Assembly (NCBI GenBank): GCA_003242885.1
Contig: QKMZ01000015.1
Span: forward strand, 705,568 to 769,567
Source: Candidatus Melainabacteria bacterium
Lineage (GTDB): Bacteria; Cyanobacteriota; Vampirovibrionia; Obscuribacterales; Obscuribacteraceae
Direction: 5' to 3'
DNA length: 64,000 nt
A program made the translations under genes and the position numbers. The notes below the pieces were generated by a model. The model ran no database searches, had not been told where the DNA came from, and saw only the letters and a program-made list of their open reading frames with translations. Positions 26,808-35,964 of this stretch are shown piece after piece (position 1 is the stretch's first letter; each line of letters opens with the position of its first letter).

Positions 26808-27453
26808 TGCGGCTGCGCAGTGCGGAAACGCGCTTGATGCCGTCCGGACCCTGTGTGTAAAAACCCTTGCCGGTATCGACCGTGACAGTACCGTCATCAT
26901 TAACCTTCGCAACTGCTCTGCCTTTCTCGTCAACGAATACTCCACTGCCTGGCTTGGTTTCGTGAATTGGCTTTCTAACGGAAACCATATTCATGTTCGT
27001 GATGGTCAGTTCTGTACCATCATCTGCCGTGATTTTTCTACCGTTGCTGACGCTGACATCAATTCCGCCCGGATATTTTGCGTTGGTTGTCTTGGTCGCG
27101 CCGTCTACTTGTATATTGGCAGATATGCCAGATTCTTTCATCTCTTTCGAGGTGATGTCCTTTGCTTTTGGTGCTGCGTCGTTAGCTTTTGGTGCCGCGA
27201 CATCGGTTTTCGGTGCGGCATCCTTCTCTCTCGGATTGCCGTCCTTGCCCTTGGCTGTTTCTCTTTCTTTTCCTGCCCCGTCCGCAAATTCAAGAACAGG
27301 AAGCAGACCGTTGCCTACGAGTGCATCATTTATTTGACGATCGGATTGTGCTGTCGATGCCGTATTGCGCACCATCGCGTAGTCGCTCAGGCTGGCTGTT
27401 CCTACATTACGTGCTTCGGCTGCTGCTGATTCGAAAGCTTCATAGTTAGCCAT
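26716..27453 (-). CDS. Unknown protein, paralogue of the 27832-28494 gene
   Basis: 245 aa. The N-terminal ~70 residues are polar, residues ~60-105 are Lys/Ala/Pro-rich low complexity (DAAPKTDVAAPKANDAAPKA), and the C-terminal half is a beta-rich domain with VFVDEKGRAVAKVNDDGTVTVDTGKGF and a final IKRVSALRSRNGKDF...DDPLGG tail ending in basic residues. The same C-terminal pattern (DDKGRE, DGSVTIDTGDGG, KKVAAIRSRDGKTF, SPLGG) occurs in the neighbouring gene, so the two are paralogues. No signal peptide or known motif. The upstream region shares a conserved block with that of the paralogue. Confidence 0.65.
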   Translation of the reverse strand: MANYEAFESAAAEARNVGTASLSDYAMVRNTASTAQSDRQINDALVGNGLLPVLEFADGAGKERETAKGKDGNPREKDAAPKTDVAAPKANDAAPKAKDITSKEMKESGISANIQVDGATKTTNAKYPGGIDVSVSNGRKITADDGTELTITNMNMVSVRKPIHETKPGSGVFVDEKGRAVAKVNDDGTVTVDTGKGFYTQGPDGIKRVSALRSRNGKDFEVLNTDDPLGGMAPPDNLSHSKRRK

Positions 27454-27831
27454 TGTCGTAATCCTTCATGACTCGGGGAAAATCGTGCGCCGGTTGCGTC
27501 AATTGGCTTGGTGAAAACGCCAGTTGCTCGGGCAGTGAATACACTTTATTCAGGAGTTGTATCCAATCTGTTTATCTTGGAGAACTAGATTTAGTGGGCT
27601 TATTGTTAGAGCATTAACCCATTCAGAACACTTAGCACCGCACTGGTTTCCTTTCTTGGTGATATTTGTTCCGAATGGGTCAATTCGAATTCTCTGCCCC
27701 CAGATTTTTCCGAATTACGCAGCCTCTTTACTGCGAATGCTCTGCTCTAACACTTGTGGAATTCGGTTCGTAATTTGCTTTGCTTGTTCAATACTTGCTG
27801 AGCTTGATTCATTCAAGCCTTGCTGCTCGGC
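27454..27831. other. Intergenic region with conserved promoter block (copy B)
   Basis: 378 bp between the two paralogues. At 27533-27574 it carries CAGTGAA, GTTGTATCCAA and TGTTTA at the same spacing (23 and 13 bp) as at 28580-28621 in front of the other paralogue, at a similar distance from the ATG (80 and 86 bp). Read on the minus strand this is TAAACA, TTGGATACAAC, TTCACTG and probably contains the promoter. The rest (27600-27831) shows nothing else. Confidence 0.6.
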
Positions 27832-28494
27832 TTACTTTCTCGGCTTGCTGAGGTCGCTCGGTCTCAAACCACCCAAGGGGCTGTCGGTGTCGATTTCTTC
27901 GAAAGTCTTGCCATCACGGCTTCTGATTGCGGCGACTTTCTTGACGCCTTGACCATCTTGTCTGATGAAGCCGCCGTCACCGGTGTCGATGGTTACGCTG
28001 CCATCTTCGTTTTTCTTGAGGACTTCTCTGCCTTTGTCATCAACCCAGACATTGCCGGCTTTATCTTTAGGATGGATCTTGCCGTTTGGCTCGATGAGTA
28101 CTGTTCCGTCAATGTGCACTTTGTTGCCGTTCTTGCCGGTAACATCATGACCTTCGCCTACGTGTACTTTGACGCCGTCTTTTCTTTCGGTAACTGTTGT
28201 GTGAGTGCCATCACTTTCCAGATTCTTGGTGGCTTTTACGCCGGCTTCTTTCAATTGCTTGGTGGTGATGTCTTCTTTGAAGGGGTTCTTCAATTCGATA
28301 GGCTCGTCGTCGCCGTTGGCGAGCATCAGGTCAAACTTCGGCAGCACGCCTGCATCTTCCAGTTTGTTGTTGTTAGCTTGATTGTCGAACTTCAGTTGCA
28401 TGTCTTGGCGGGTGATTGCGAAATCGCCGAGGGCGCATGCGCTGTTGTCTTTGCATTCTGCGGAGTTGAAAGATTCGTTGAGTTCGTGTGCCAT
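27832..28494 (-). CDS. Unknown protein, paralogue of the 26716-27453 gene
   Basis: 220 aa. Start ATG 28494 is chosen over an upstream in-frame codon because AAGGAG lies 9 nt before it. The N-terminus MAHELNESFNSAECKDNSAC is acidic and has two Cys. The C-terminal half is a chain of short beta-motifs: VWVDDKGREVLKKNEDGSVT, IDTGDGGFIRQDGQGVKKVA, and a tail TDSPLGGLRPSDLSKPRK. It matches the neighbouring 245-aa protein in order and wording of these motifs. I do not know the family; possible roles include a secreted or surface-displayed adhesin-like protein, without direct support. Confidence 0.68.
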   Translation of the reverse strand: MAHELNESFNSAECKDNSACALGDFAITRQDMQLKFDNQANNNKLEDAGVLPKFDLMLANGDDEPIELKNPFKEDITTKQLKEAGVKATKNLESDGTHTTVTERKDGVKVHVGEGHDVTGKNGNKVHIDGTVLIEPNGKIHPKDKAGNVWVDDKGREVLKKNEDGSVTIDTGDGGFIRQDGQGVKKVAAIRSRDGKTFEEIDTDSPLGGLRPSDLSKPRK

Positions 28495-28579
28495 GATGAT
28501 TTTCTCCTTACGGCGCATAAAAGCTGACCTCGATACCTCGAGAGTCCTTTGTGATTTGTTTGAGCCGTTCGCTGGGGGT

Positions 28580-28642
28580 CAGTGAACACACAATACGATT
28601 CAGTTGTATCCAACTTGTTTACTTCCGAAAACTTTTTCGGAA
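28580..28642 (-). promoter_or_regulatory. Conserved promoter block (copy A) and palindrome
   Basis: CAGTGAA (28580), GTTGTATCCAA (28603) and TGTTTA (28616) match the block upstream of the paralogue in sequence and spacing. Immediately beyond is a 9-bp palindrome TTCCGAAAA-CT-TTTTCGGAA (28623-28642) that could be an operator or end the upstream kinase transcript. Confidence 0.55.
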
Positions 28643-28744
28643 GGGCAGGATTAAACCCCGAAACGCCAACGGGCGCACTACAGTAAATCGGTGAAGAGCG
28701 ACATCGCCGCTACGCGCCAGCCCTAAGCGTCGTCCCTACGCTGC

Positions 28745-30559
28745 CTACGAGCCTACTCTGGGGATGCGGAACCAGAAGGTGCTGCCGCCGCCGGGGGTTG
28801 TGCGAACCCCTATGGTCCCGCCGTGCTGCTCCACGATGGCTTTGCAGATAGGAAGCCCCAGCCCGGTACCTTTTCGGCGTTTTCCACCCGCAGTGGGCGC
28901 CTGCTCGTACCTTTCGAAGATTTTCTCCTCAAAACCCTGAGGAATGCCGTCGCCGTGGTCGATTACCTGGACTTCGCACTCTTCGCCATCTATATCTATA
29001 TTTAGTTCGACAGTGCCTTCTTCTTCCGAGTACTTTACGGCATTGGACAGCAGGTTGACGAAAACCTGTATAAGGCGATCGGCGTCTCCCAAAACCGTCA
29101 CGGGCTTAGAGGTAACTTTGACCTTTACGCCATGCTCGTCGGCAAATCCTTCTATGGTGTCGACCGAACGCTCGACCACCTCGGAAAGTTCTACATCCGA
29201 ATAAGTCATGCTCAACTTTCCGGCTTCCATTTTTTCCATGTCGAGTAAATCGTTAATCAGCATAATCAAACGCGTGACGCTCGTCTTCGCTCCTTTGACG
29301 CGTTTCGCCCCACTCTCATTGATGTCGCCGTAAGAGCCATTGGCAAGAAGAGCTAGCATCGCTTGCATGGCAGTGAGAGGTGTGCGCAATTCGTGACTGA
29401 TCATCGCAACAAAATCTTGCTTCAATTGCTCGACGCGTTTTCTATCGCTAACATCGTGCGCAACGCAGAAATACAAGTTCTCTGAATCCGACCAACGCAG
29501 TGACCATTGAACATCGACTCGCTCGCCAGAAGTCGTGATTACGCGCGTCTCGACATTTGCCAAAGTTCCACTTTCGCTTTTAATTCGCTCCAATGTCTCG
29601 CGAAAGTCTTGTACATTCTCACTCGAAATGACTTCCGTGTAGTTGTGTCCGATCAGTTGTTCTTCCTTATAGCCCCACGCATCGTACGCTGCTGGATTGA
29701 CTGCGGCGAACATGCCTTTCGGGTCGAGCGAACAAATAACGTCGATTGCGTTGTCTAGAATCAACTTCTCTTTACGCGTTGCGACGGCTAAATCATTTGC
29801 CATGCGATGGAAGAAACGATCGAGAGTGGCGATCTCATCCTCGCCTTGCAAGATGGGCTTCAGAGGCTCTTTCTTGCTCAAGCGAACAGTATTCTCAACA
29901 ACAGAACCAAGGCGGCTCGTTGTGTTTTTAGTGAACAAGAGTGTCAGCCCTGTTCCCACCGCCACAGCCAAACCCGCACCGGCAATGATAAAAATCTTCA
30001 TCATCATGCGCCCGCGTTCTTCCTCTGCTAGCGTGGCTTCGTTGCGTTTTACCTCATTCGAAACCAGCTCTTCGAGCTGTTCACTAAAATGCGAACCTGC
30101 AGCCATTAAACGCTGATATGTCACGGTTGCTTCAACCGCATGAATGTCGCCTTCGTCTTTAATTCGATTTGCGAACTGGCGCATGATCGCCATGCCCTTT
30201 TCCGCACCACCTCTCAGCTCGTTCAGCCGCTGTAATTGTGCAGGATCGTCTTTGAGTAATTCTTGCAGCTCGACAAAGCTCTGTTCTGTCTGCGTGAGCT
30301 TTTCGTCAAACCGTTGGCGAACTTTCTCGACCTTCGTGTATTTGTAAATCATCAATTGATTGGCGACGCCCTGATACTCACGTACCAGCGAGTTGGCACG
30401 AGCAATGATTTTCTTTGAGTGCTCTGACTTCACTGCCTGGCTTTCAACTTGGGTGAATACGACAAACAGCGCGACCAATACCGTGAGCATCAGCGCAATC
30501 GGAATGCCGACGAGGATCAGTCCTTGCTGCGATAGTTTCAAGTTGCTGAAGTTGAGCAT
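28745..30559 (-). CDS. Membrane sensor histidine kinase with HAMP and PAS
   Basis: 604 aa. TM1 is at about 13-35, an all-helical outer sensor region follows, TM2 is at about 188-210, then a HAMP-like linker. A PAS domain (265-372) starts AIDVICSLDPKGMFAAVNPAA. The HisKA box VAMISHELRTPLTAMQAML puts the phospho-acceptor at His389, and the ATPase domain has the N box NLLSNAVKYSEEEG, G1 DHGDGIPQG, F box FERYEQ and G2 GTGLGLPICKAIVEQHGG. It is divergent from an OmpR-type regulator 127 bp away, the likely partner. A second, related kinase lies at 32079-33950. Confidence 0.94.
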   Translation of the reverse strand: MLNFSNLKLSQQGLILVGIPIALMLTVLVALFVVFTQVESQAVKSEHSKKIIARANSLVREYQGVANQLMIYKYTKVEKVRQRFDEKLTQTEQSFVELQELLKDDPAQLQRLNELRGGAEKGMAIMRQFANRIKDEGDIHAVEATVTYQRLMAAGSHFSEQLEELVSNEVKRNEATLAEEERGRMMMKIFIIAGAGLAVAVGTGLTLLFTKNTTSRLGSVVENTVRLSKKEPLKPILQGEDEIATLDRFFHRMANDLAVATRKEKLILDNAIDVICSLDPKGMFAAVNPAAYDAWGYKEEQLIGHNYTEVISSENVQDFRETLERIKSESGTLANVETRVITTSGERVDVQWSLRWSDSENLYFCVAHDVSDRKRVEQLKQDFVAMISHELRTPLTAMQAMLALLANGSYGDINESGAKRVKGAKTSVTRLIMLINDLLDMEKMEAGKLSMTYSDVELSEVVERSVDTIEGFADEHGVKVKVTSKPVTVLGDADRLIQVFVNLLSNAVKYSEEEGTVELNIDIDGEECEVQVIDHGDGIPQGFEEKIFERYEQAPTAGGKRRKGTGLGLPICKAIVEQHGGTIGVRTTPGGGSTFWFRIPRVGS

Positions 30560-30630
30560 GTTTCCGTTTGGTGCAGGTTGGTCGTTTTTATGATCTGGCT
30601 TCGAAGAGTTTGACGCAGTTGCCCGTAATT

Positions 30631-30659
30631 TTGACGCTTTGGCAGTCTGTTAATATGTT
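30631..30659 (+). promoter_or_regulatory. Promoter of the response-regulator gene
   Basis: TTGACG (30631-30636), a 17-bp spacer and TATGTT (30654-30659) form a good sigma-70-type promoter 27 bp before the ATG at 30687. Confidence 0.65.
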
Positions 30660-30686
30660 ATGCCTGAACTTTAAACGGAATTCTCG

Positions 30687-31367
30687 ATGGCCAAAGTTCT
30701 TATTGTCGAAGATGATAAACAGCTTTCAGCCCTAATTGTAGATTGGCTCACCGGCGAAAAGTACGCCACCGAGGCGGTCTATAAAGGCACAGATGGGCTT
30801 GAGCGGCTGAAGTTCTATAAGTATGACGTTGTCATATTGGACTGGGATTTGCCAGGATTATCGGGCGTAGAAGTCTGCCGCCAGTTTCGCGACGACGGTG
30901 GCACGACCCCCATTCTCATGTTGACCGGCAAGAAAGAAATTACCGATAAAGCCGAGGGCTTGGACTCCGGCGCGGATGATTACTTGACCAAGCCTTTTGA
31001 TGTGATTGAACTTTCGGCACGGTTGCGCGCTCTTTTGAGGCGGACGAACAACGTAACCAAAACAGTTCTCTCCGCCGGCAATCTTTCGCTGGACCCGTCC
31101 AGTCACACAGTCACGCTTTGCGGCAATGAGATTGATTTGCAGCCGAAGGAGTACTCTTTGCTTGAATTTCTCCTGCGCCATCCGAATCAGCCGTTTAACG
31201 CCGAAGCCATTATGGATAGGGTATGGACCGCCAGCTCAGATGCCGCCCCTGATACAGTGCGTTTGCACGTCATGAGATTGCGCAATAAGATTGACGAGCC
31301 CGGGAAAGAGTCGATTATTCGGACGATTCACCGGGTCGGATATATGCTCGTCCCGCCCAAAGGCTAG
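30687..31367 (+). CDS. OmpR/PhoB-family response regulator
   Basis: 226 aa. The receiver domain has the acidic pair VEDDKQL (Glu8-Asp10), phospho-acceptor Asp52 (VVILDWDLPGLSG), the conserved Thr (MLTGKK) and Lys (LTKPFD). The C-terminal winged helix includes LQPKEYSLLEFLLRHPNQPF, VWTASSDAAPDTVRLHVMRLRNKI and HRVGYMLVP, so it binds DNA as a dimer on direct repeats. It is divergent from the histidine kinase at 28745-30559 and has its own promoter. Confidence 0.95.
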   Translation: MAKVLIVEDDKQLSALIVDWLTGEKYATEAVYKGTDGLERLKFYKYDVVILDWDLPGLSGVEVCRQFRDDGGTTPILMLTGKKEITDKAEGLDSGADDYLTKPFDVIELSARLRALLRRTNNVTKTVLSAGNLSLDPSSHTVTLCGNEIDLQPKEYSLLEFLLRHPNQPFNAEAIMDRVWTASSDAAPDTVRLHVMRLRNKIDEPGKESIIRTIHRVGYMLVPPKG

Positions 31368-31528
31368 GCGTAGTTGCTGTCTGGGCCCAAGCGACCGTCA
31401 TCAATCCCCCTACGGAGTGATAGATAAACCCTTTCGAGATGGATGTCTCATTTGGGTGTCGCCGAGTAATGTGGTCAATAAGGGCATGGGTTTGCCCTGG
31501 GGCGTTTGGCGGTAATTTAGGGGGCCAT

Positions 31529-32101
31529 TTGGTTACATCAATTGGTAAGTTTGAAACATCAGGCACTGTAGACAAGGCGGCTACGGAGACGGAAACCAGC
31601 GCGGTTACAGATACTGAAACCAACGCCGAAACTCAAAGTGCCGCCGACAGGGCAGATGGAAAAATACCCAAGAAACAAGTATTCGACCAATCTTTCAAAG
31701 ATAAAGCTGTTGCGGAAGTCGAAGGCGGCTTGACCGCGGCGGAAGTAGCGAGACGTCTTGGTGTGCCGGGCTGGCTGGTGCAGAACTGGGTGCGTTCAGC
31801 GCGCGGGCTGAATAGGGGACGTGAGCGCAAGCAGCCGTTTTTGAACTCTCAGCTCATCTTTGTTGACGGACGAAGATATACCCTCTGTCTTAAGTTTGAT
31901 GCCTTTGATAGTCGCCGAAAGCCATATTCCATCAGTGTTTATACAAAAGAAGGGGATTCTTGCCCTGCTGACTTCGAGGACTATGCGAAGACTTTGATGT
32001 TGCTTACCGAGAAGAGAGACAGTGTCCATCGAATCAGGAAAGGACTCTACAAGTCGGAATCCGGACAAATTTTAGAGAGTGACGACCCGAGAGCGCCGTG
32101 A
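31529..32101 (+). CDS. Transposase-type helix-turn-helix protein of unknown role
   Basis: About 190 aa. After a Thr/Glu/Ala-rich low-complexity N-terminus comes FDQSFKDKAVAEVEGGLTA followed by EVARRLGVPGWLVQNWVRSA, the HTH found at the start of IS3/IS911-type OrfA proteins. The C-terminal ~90 residues (QLIFVDGRRYTLCLKFDAF onward) form a different beta-rich domain I do not recognise. No transposase catalytic domain or terminal inverted repeats are seen, so it may be a domesticated DNA-binding protein. Start TTG 31529 is chosen for AGGGGG 4 nt upstream; an in-frame ATG at 31439 adds a non-protein-like stretch. It ends 23 bp inside the next kinase ORF. Confidence 0.55.
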   Translation: MVTSIGKFETSGTVDKAATETETSAVTDTETNAETQSAADRADGKIPKKQVFDQSFKDKAVAEVEGGLTAAEVARRLGVPGWLVQNWVRSARGLNRGRERKQPFLNSQLIFVDGRRYTLCLKFDAFDSRRKPYSISVYTKEGDSCPADFEDYAKTLMLLTEKRDSVHRIRKGLYKSESGQILESDDPRAP

Positions 32102-33950
32102 GTCGGTTGTCACGGACTGTAGAATACCTATAGTCGCCGACCTTGGTCCACCTATCTTGAAATTCCGACTAAAGTTTACAAGACAAATCCTATTGTTTGT
32201 CTGTATTCCGATGGTTGTGCAAATAGCACTCGTCTATCTGCTTGCGTCCAACATCAAGCAATTAGAGCAGTGCTACAACGGCGAAGCTCGTGCCGCCGAT
32301 TACCTGGGAGAAAACGTCAAATTCCTCGCGCAGCTTATATCTTGCGCAGGCGCCCAGGCTATGTATCAAGTCAGTCGAGAACCGAAATACGAACTTTCAT
32401 TCCGCAACAAAGTTCAAGCAGCCACAATCCAAAGTGACATATTGCGAGCGAAGGCAAAGCCTTTTCTTGGCGAACGGAAAGAATCGAAGGAGCTTGAAGA
32501 TCTTTTCTTGTCGTTGAAGCAGGCTTCCGAGCGCGGATCGCAGGCAGCGCAATCACAGGACCAGATCGATCAAGCTGTAGCTTTCATGGAATTGCGCGGC
32601 ATTCTCAACAGAGTGAATGGCGTGACCGGAGAAATGATGAGTCGTCTGACTGATGCTCGTCGAAATATTGCTTTGAGCAAGCTGGAAACTCAAGGACGCA
32701 TCTATGCGATCATCTATGCGACTATCGCAGCAAATGTAATTATTCTGATTCTTTTCATTCTGCGCTTTGATCGGACTACCTCCGAGCGCTTTGCGCACTT
32801 GACCGAGAATGTCATGTCTCTTGGTGCCAATCAGCCTTTGAAACACCGTATCGAAGGACAAGATGACATTGTTGAACTAGACAGTGTTATTCATAGAGTT
32901 TCAAACGTCCTGCGCGATTCTCGTCTCAAAGAACAGGCAATAGTCGAACAAGCAGTGGACGTTATTTGTGCGCTCGATGAGAAGGGCAAATTTCAGCAAG
33001 TAAATCCCGCTGCGCAGAGACTTTGGAAATTCGAGAGCGACGAAATTCTTGGAAAAAATCTTACCAGTTTGGTTGCTCCGGATGAAAAAGAGCGTGTGCA
33101 GCGAACGATTTCACAAGTAGTATCTAGCGAAGGAATTACGACCTTTGAAACAAACGTTGTAACGCGCGATAACCAGTACGTTGAGATGCAGTGGAACACT
33201 TTTTTCTCGCAGGAGATGAAGCAGATCTTTTGTGTCGCCCATGACGTGACTGAAAGAAAGAAGCTCGAGCGGATGAAAGCGCAACTCGTCGAAATGATCA
33301 CGCACGACCTTCGCTCACCTATGTCGGCTCTTCAAATCACCTTAAACATTCTTTCGTCTGGCTCTATTGGCGAAATGCCTGAAGGTGCGCAGCAACGGCT
33401 TAAGCGAGCGGAATTATCTCTTTCGCAAATGGTCGATTTACTCGATGACTTTCTTGAACTCGAGAAAATAGATTCCTCTGCTTACGTACTGGACAAAAAC
33501 GAAACAAGCGCCCGCGAGGTGGTTGACCTGTCTTGCAGTTTGATAGGTGAACTGGCGACGAAGAAAAACATCGTGATTGAAACGGACAGTAATGAGTTTA
33601 GTTGCGTGGTCGATAAAGCTCGTCTTGTGCGTGTTATGACCAATCTTCTGAGCAACGCGATTAAGTTTTCTCCGGAAAATTCGACAATAAGATTAGTTGC
33701 AGCAAAGCGCGATTCGAGTGCCGTGTTTGAAGTCATAGATGAAGGACCAGGCATTGAAAAGGAAGAACAAGCAAATCTTTTCCAGCGTTTTGCACAAACT
33801 CAAACCGGCAAGAAGCAATCTAAGGGCGGAGTTGGTTTGGGGCTGTCTGTTTGTAAGGCAATAGTGCAAGCGCATGGCGGCTCCATCTGGGTCGAAAGCG
33901 AACCCGGCAAAGGCAGTAAGTTTGTTGTGAGTGTGCCATGCGCCGGGTAG
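32079..33950 (+). CDS. Membrane sensor histidine kinase with PAS
   Basis: 623 aa from GTG 32079; TTG at 32157 is an alternative that aligns better with the related kinase at 28745-30559. TM1 is at about 36-57, TM2 at about 207-228, then a HAMP-like linker and a PAS domain starting AVDVICALDEKGKFQQVNPAA. HisKA box EMITHDLRSPMSALQ gives phospho-acceptor His409. ATPase motifs are NLLSNAIKFSPE, DEGPGIEKEE and GVGLGLSVCKAIVQAHGG. Unlike the usual H-E-L-R the box reads H-D-L-R. It overlaps the TPR gene downstream by 13 bp. Confidence 0.92.
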   Translation: MTTRERRESVVTDCRIPIVADLGPPILKFRLKFTRQILLFVCIPMVVQIALVYLLASNIKQLEQCYNGEARAADYLGENVKFLAQLISCAGAQAMYQVSREPKYELSFRNKVQAATIQSDILRAKAKPFLGERKESKELEDLFLSLKQASERGSQAAQSQDQIDQAVAFMELRGILNRVNGVTGEMMSRLTDARRNIALSKLETQGRIYAIIYATIAANVIILILFILRFDRTTSERFAHLTENVMSLGANQPLKHRIEGQDDIVELDSVIHRVSNVLRDSRLKEQAIVEQAVDVICALDEKGKFQQVNPAAQRLWKFESDEILGKNLTSLVAPDEKERVQRTISQVVSSEGITTFETNVVTRDNQYVEMQWNTFFSQEMKQIFCVAHDVTERKKLERMKAQLVEMITHDLRSPMSALQITLNILSSGSIGEMPEGAQQRLKRAELSLSQMVDLLDDFLELEKIDSSAYVLDKNETSAREVVDLSCSLIGELATKKNIVIETDSNEFSCVVDKARLVRVMTNLLSNAIKFSPENSTIRLVAAKRDSSAVFEVIDEGPGIEKEEQANLFQRFAQTQTGKKQSKGGVGLGLSVCKAIVQAHGGSIWVESEPGKGSKFVVSVPCAG

Positions 33951-35248
33951 CGATTTTCACATGCGCGATAGCGATAGATTTATTTCTCCCGTGCGTTCCA
34001 CTCGGTGCGGTGGCGAAAGTTTCGGATGCTTATTTGAAGCCGTCCTCAAGAAAAGCTAGTACGGTGCTGGCGCCTAGAGTACTTGCCGAATTTTTGCGAC
34101 TGCGCTCGATCGACGATCGGCACGCCGCACGCGGCTACTTTGAAGAGCATCAAGAATTGCAGAAGAGTCCGCGAGCACTCTCAGAAGCTGCGTTAAATTA
34201 CGCGAGCCTGCGCTGGTTTAGTGACGCGCTAGAGCTCAGTACTAGAGCGGTTTCGTTAGCACCGAACGACGACTCCGTATTAGCATCGCGCGCCTTGGTC
34301 ATGTGTATGTGCAAGCAGGTTGCTTCGGCGGTTGAGCCTATAACAAAGGCGCTGAGATTAAAGCCGTCGGCTAGAAACTATGCAGTCCAAGCTGAAGTAT
34401 ACGAGGCGATAGGAAATCCAACTGCTGCGGATGTTGCATTGCAAAAGGCTCTGCACGCCAACTCCAGTGACTTCGATGTTGCCAGAGCTCAGGTACGCAT
34501 ATCTAAAGCTCGAATGAAAAGCGACGATACAGTCAAGTTCATTAGCGACTATCTGAAGAAACATCCAAAAGATCTGAGGGCATTGGTGCTGCGCAGTGAA
34601 ATTTGGGAAATCCTTGGACAGCGTAAAGAAGTGATTGCTGATTTGACTGTGGTTGTGAAACTCGCACCCAATCACACATTTGCTCTTCAGAAGCTTGCGG
34701 AAGCCTACCAAAAGGAAGGGGATTACAAGTCAGCGGTAAAAACTTTGCACACTCTTTTGGCTTTGGAACTAAATCCGTCTAGTGAAGTTATCGCAAGTAA
34801 TTCACTGGCTAAGTGTCTGGAATCGATGGGCGATATGCAGGCAGCCCTCAAGGCCAGGGAGCACATCGTCGACGTGGAGCAGAAAATCAATAACTACGAC
34901 TTGTCTCGCGGCGATGTCAAAAACCTTGGAAGTGGTTTTGCAAAAGACGCAGTCGAGATGTGCAGACTGGAGATTGCATTGAAAAAATACGAAAGCGCTG
35001 CGCAAAAGTTGACTTCTATTTTGACTGTGATTCCTGAAAATACCAACGCAAGAGAATTGCGAGCACGCGCCTACGAAGGTGCTGGGCGCTGGAATGATGC
35101 GCTTACAGATTGGGACCGACTGGTCAACAAGCAGTCTAGCTTCCCAAAATGGTATGAGTGTAGAGCAAAGGTCTATGAGAAGCTTGGCAAAAGAGAAGAT
35201 GCTCGCCGCGACCTGGCAACCGCAAAGAAGCTATCGGTCGATCCGTAG
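33938..35248 (+). CDS. Exported tetratricopeptide-repeat protein
   Basis: 436 aa. The N-terminus MRRVAIFTCAIAIDLFLPCV is a signal peptide. The rest is about ten TPR-like helical pairs, for example EAALNYASLRWFSDALELST, ALVLRSEIWEILGQRKEVIA and TFALQKLAEAYQKEGDYKSA. It starts 13 bp inside the histidine-kinase gene, so the two are probably co-translated and the TPR protein may be a periplasmic partner of that sensor (inference). Its stop is directly next to the stop of the convergent response regulator, with no gap. Confidence 0.78.
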   Translation: MRRVAIFTCAIAIDLFLPCVPLGAVAKVSDAYLKPSSRKASTVLAPRVLAEFLRLRSIDDRHAARGYFEEHQELQKSPRALSEAALNYASLRWFSDALELSTRAVSLAPNDDSVLASRALVMCMCKQVASAVEPITKALRLKPSARNYAVQAEVYEAIGNPTAADVALQKALHANSSDFDVARAQVRISKARMKSDDTVKFISDYLKKHPKDLRALVLRSEIWEILGQRKEVIADLTVVVKLAPNHTFALQKLAEAYQKEGDYKSAVKTLHTLLALELNPSSEVIASNSLAKCLESMGDMQAALKAREHIVDVEQKINNYDLSRGDVKNLGSGFAKDAVEMCRLEIALKKYESAAQKLTSILTVIPENTNARELRARAYEGAGRWNDALTDWDRLVNKQSSFPKWYECRAKVYEKLGKREDARRDLATAKKLSVDP

Positions 35249-35920
35249 TTATTCCAGCATGTAGCCGAGATTGCGACTGCTTTTAATCAATGATTCTTCG
35301 CCGGGTATGTCGATCTTTTTGCGGAGTCGAACGAAACACTGACGCACGGCGTCTTCTGTTGAATCTGACTCTGAAGCCCAGACCTTATTTAGGATTTCGA
35401 TTGCAGTAAAATATTTACCGCGGTTCTTCAGAAGAAATTCAAGAAGTGCAGCTTCCTTTGCGAGAAGCGAAATCTCTGGCTCTCCGTCTTTCGATACCGT
35501 TGAGTTATCGAAGTTGATAGTGAGGTAGCCAATCTTAACTTGATTACTTACAAGAGCTTGTGGGCGTCTCAGCAACGAGCGAACGCGTGCTAGCAGCTCG
35601 TCCATAGAAAATGGTTTTCCCAGATAATCATCAGCGCCGGACTCTAGTCCTTCGACTCGACTCTCAATGTCGCCCTTGCCGGTGAGAATCAGTATAGGTA
35701 TGTCGCCACCTGCAGTACGGTATTCCTGCAAAATCACCAGACCATCTTTTTCGGGTAATCCTCTGTCAAGGATTGCCATGTCATACGTAGTATTCCTGAG
35801 TCGCTCTTCTGCTTCCAGACCTGACTCAACAATATCCACTTCGTACTTTGCTAGTTGAAGCGCATCGACAACCGTTTCCGCAACAAGCTTGTCGTCTTCG
35901 GCGAATAGAATCTTTGGCAT
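35249..35920 (-). CDS. OmpR/PhoB-family response regulator
   Basis: 223 aa from ATG 35920. The receiver has AEDDKLVAE, phospho-acceptor Asp52 (MAILDRGLPEKDG), Thr (LTGKGD) and Lys (LGKPFS). The winged helix contains ISLLAKEAALLEFLLKNRGK, VWASESDSTEDAVRQCFVRL and SRNLGYMLE. It resembles the regulator at 30687-31367 and is the natural partner of the kinase at 32079-33950. The longer in-frame N-terminus up to 36007 encodes YIHIYIYIHS from a hexanucleotide repeat and is rejected as coding. Confidence 0.93.
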   Translation of the reverse strand: MPKILFAEDDKLVAETVVDALQLAKYEVDIVESGLEAEERLRNTTYDMAILDRGLPEKDGLVILQEYRTAGGDIPILILTGKGDIESRVEGLESGADDYLGKPFSMDELLARVRSLLRRPQALVSNQVKIGYLTINFDNSTVSKDGEPEISLLAKEAALLEFLLKNRGKYFTAIEILNKVWASESDSTEDAVRQCFVRLRKKIDIPGEESLIKSSRNLGYMLE

Positions 35921-35964
35921 TGCTTTTTGATTTACAGAAGGTTCGGCGCGATTCAAATTACTAT

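Noticed and set aside
31439..31528. Earlier ATG for the HTH protein
   Set aside because: The added residues look like non-coding translation; TTG 31529 has AGGGGG upstream.
35246..35251. Zero-gap convergent stops between the TPR gene and the regulator
   Set aside because: Compact but common in dense genomes; no sign of function beyond packing.
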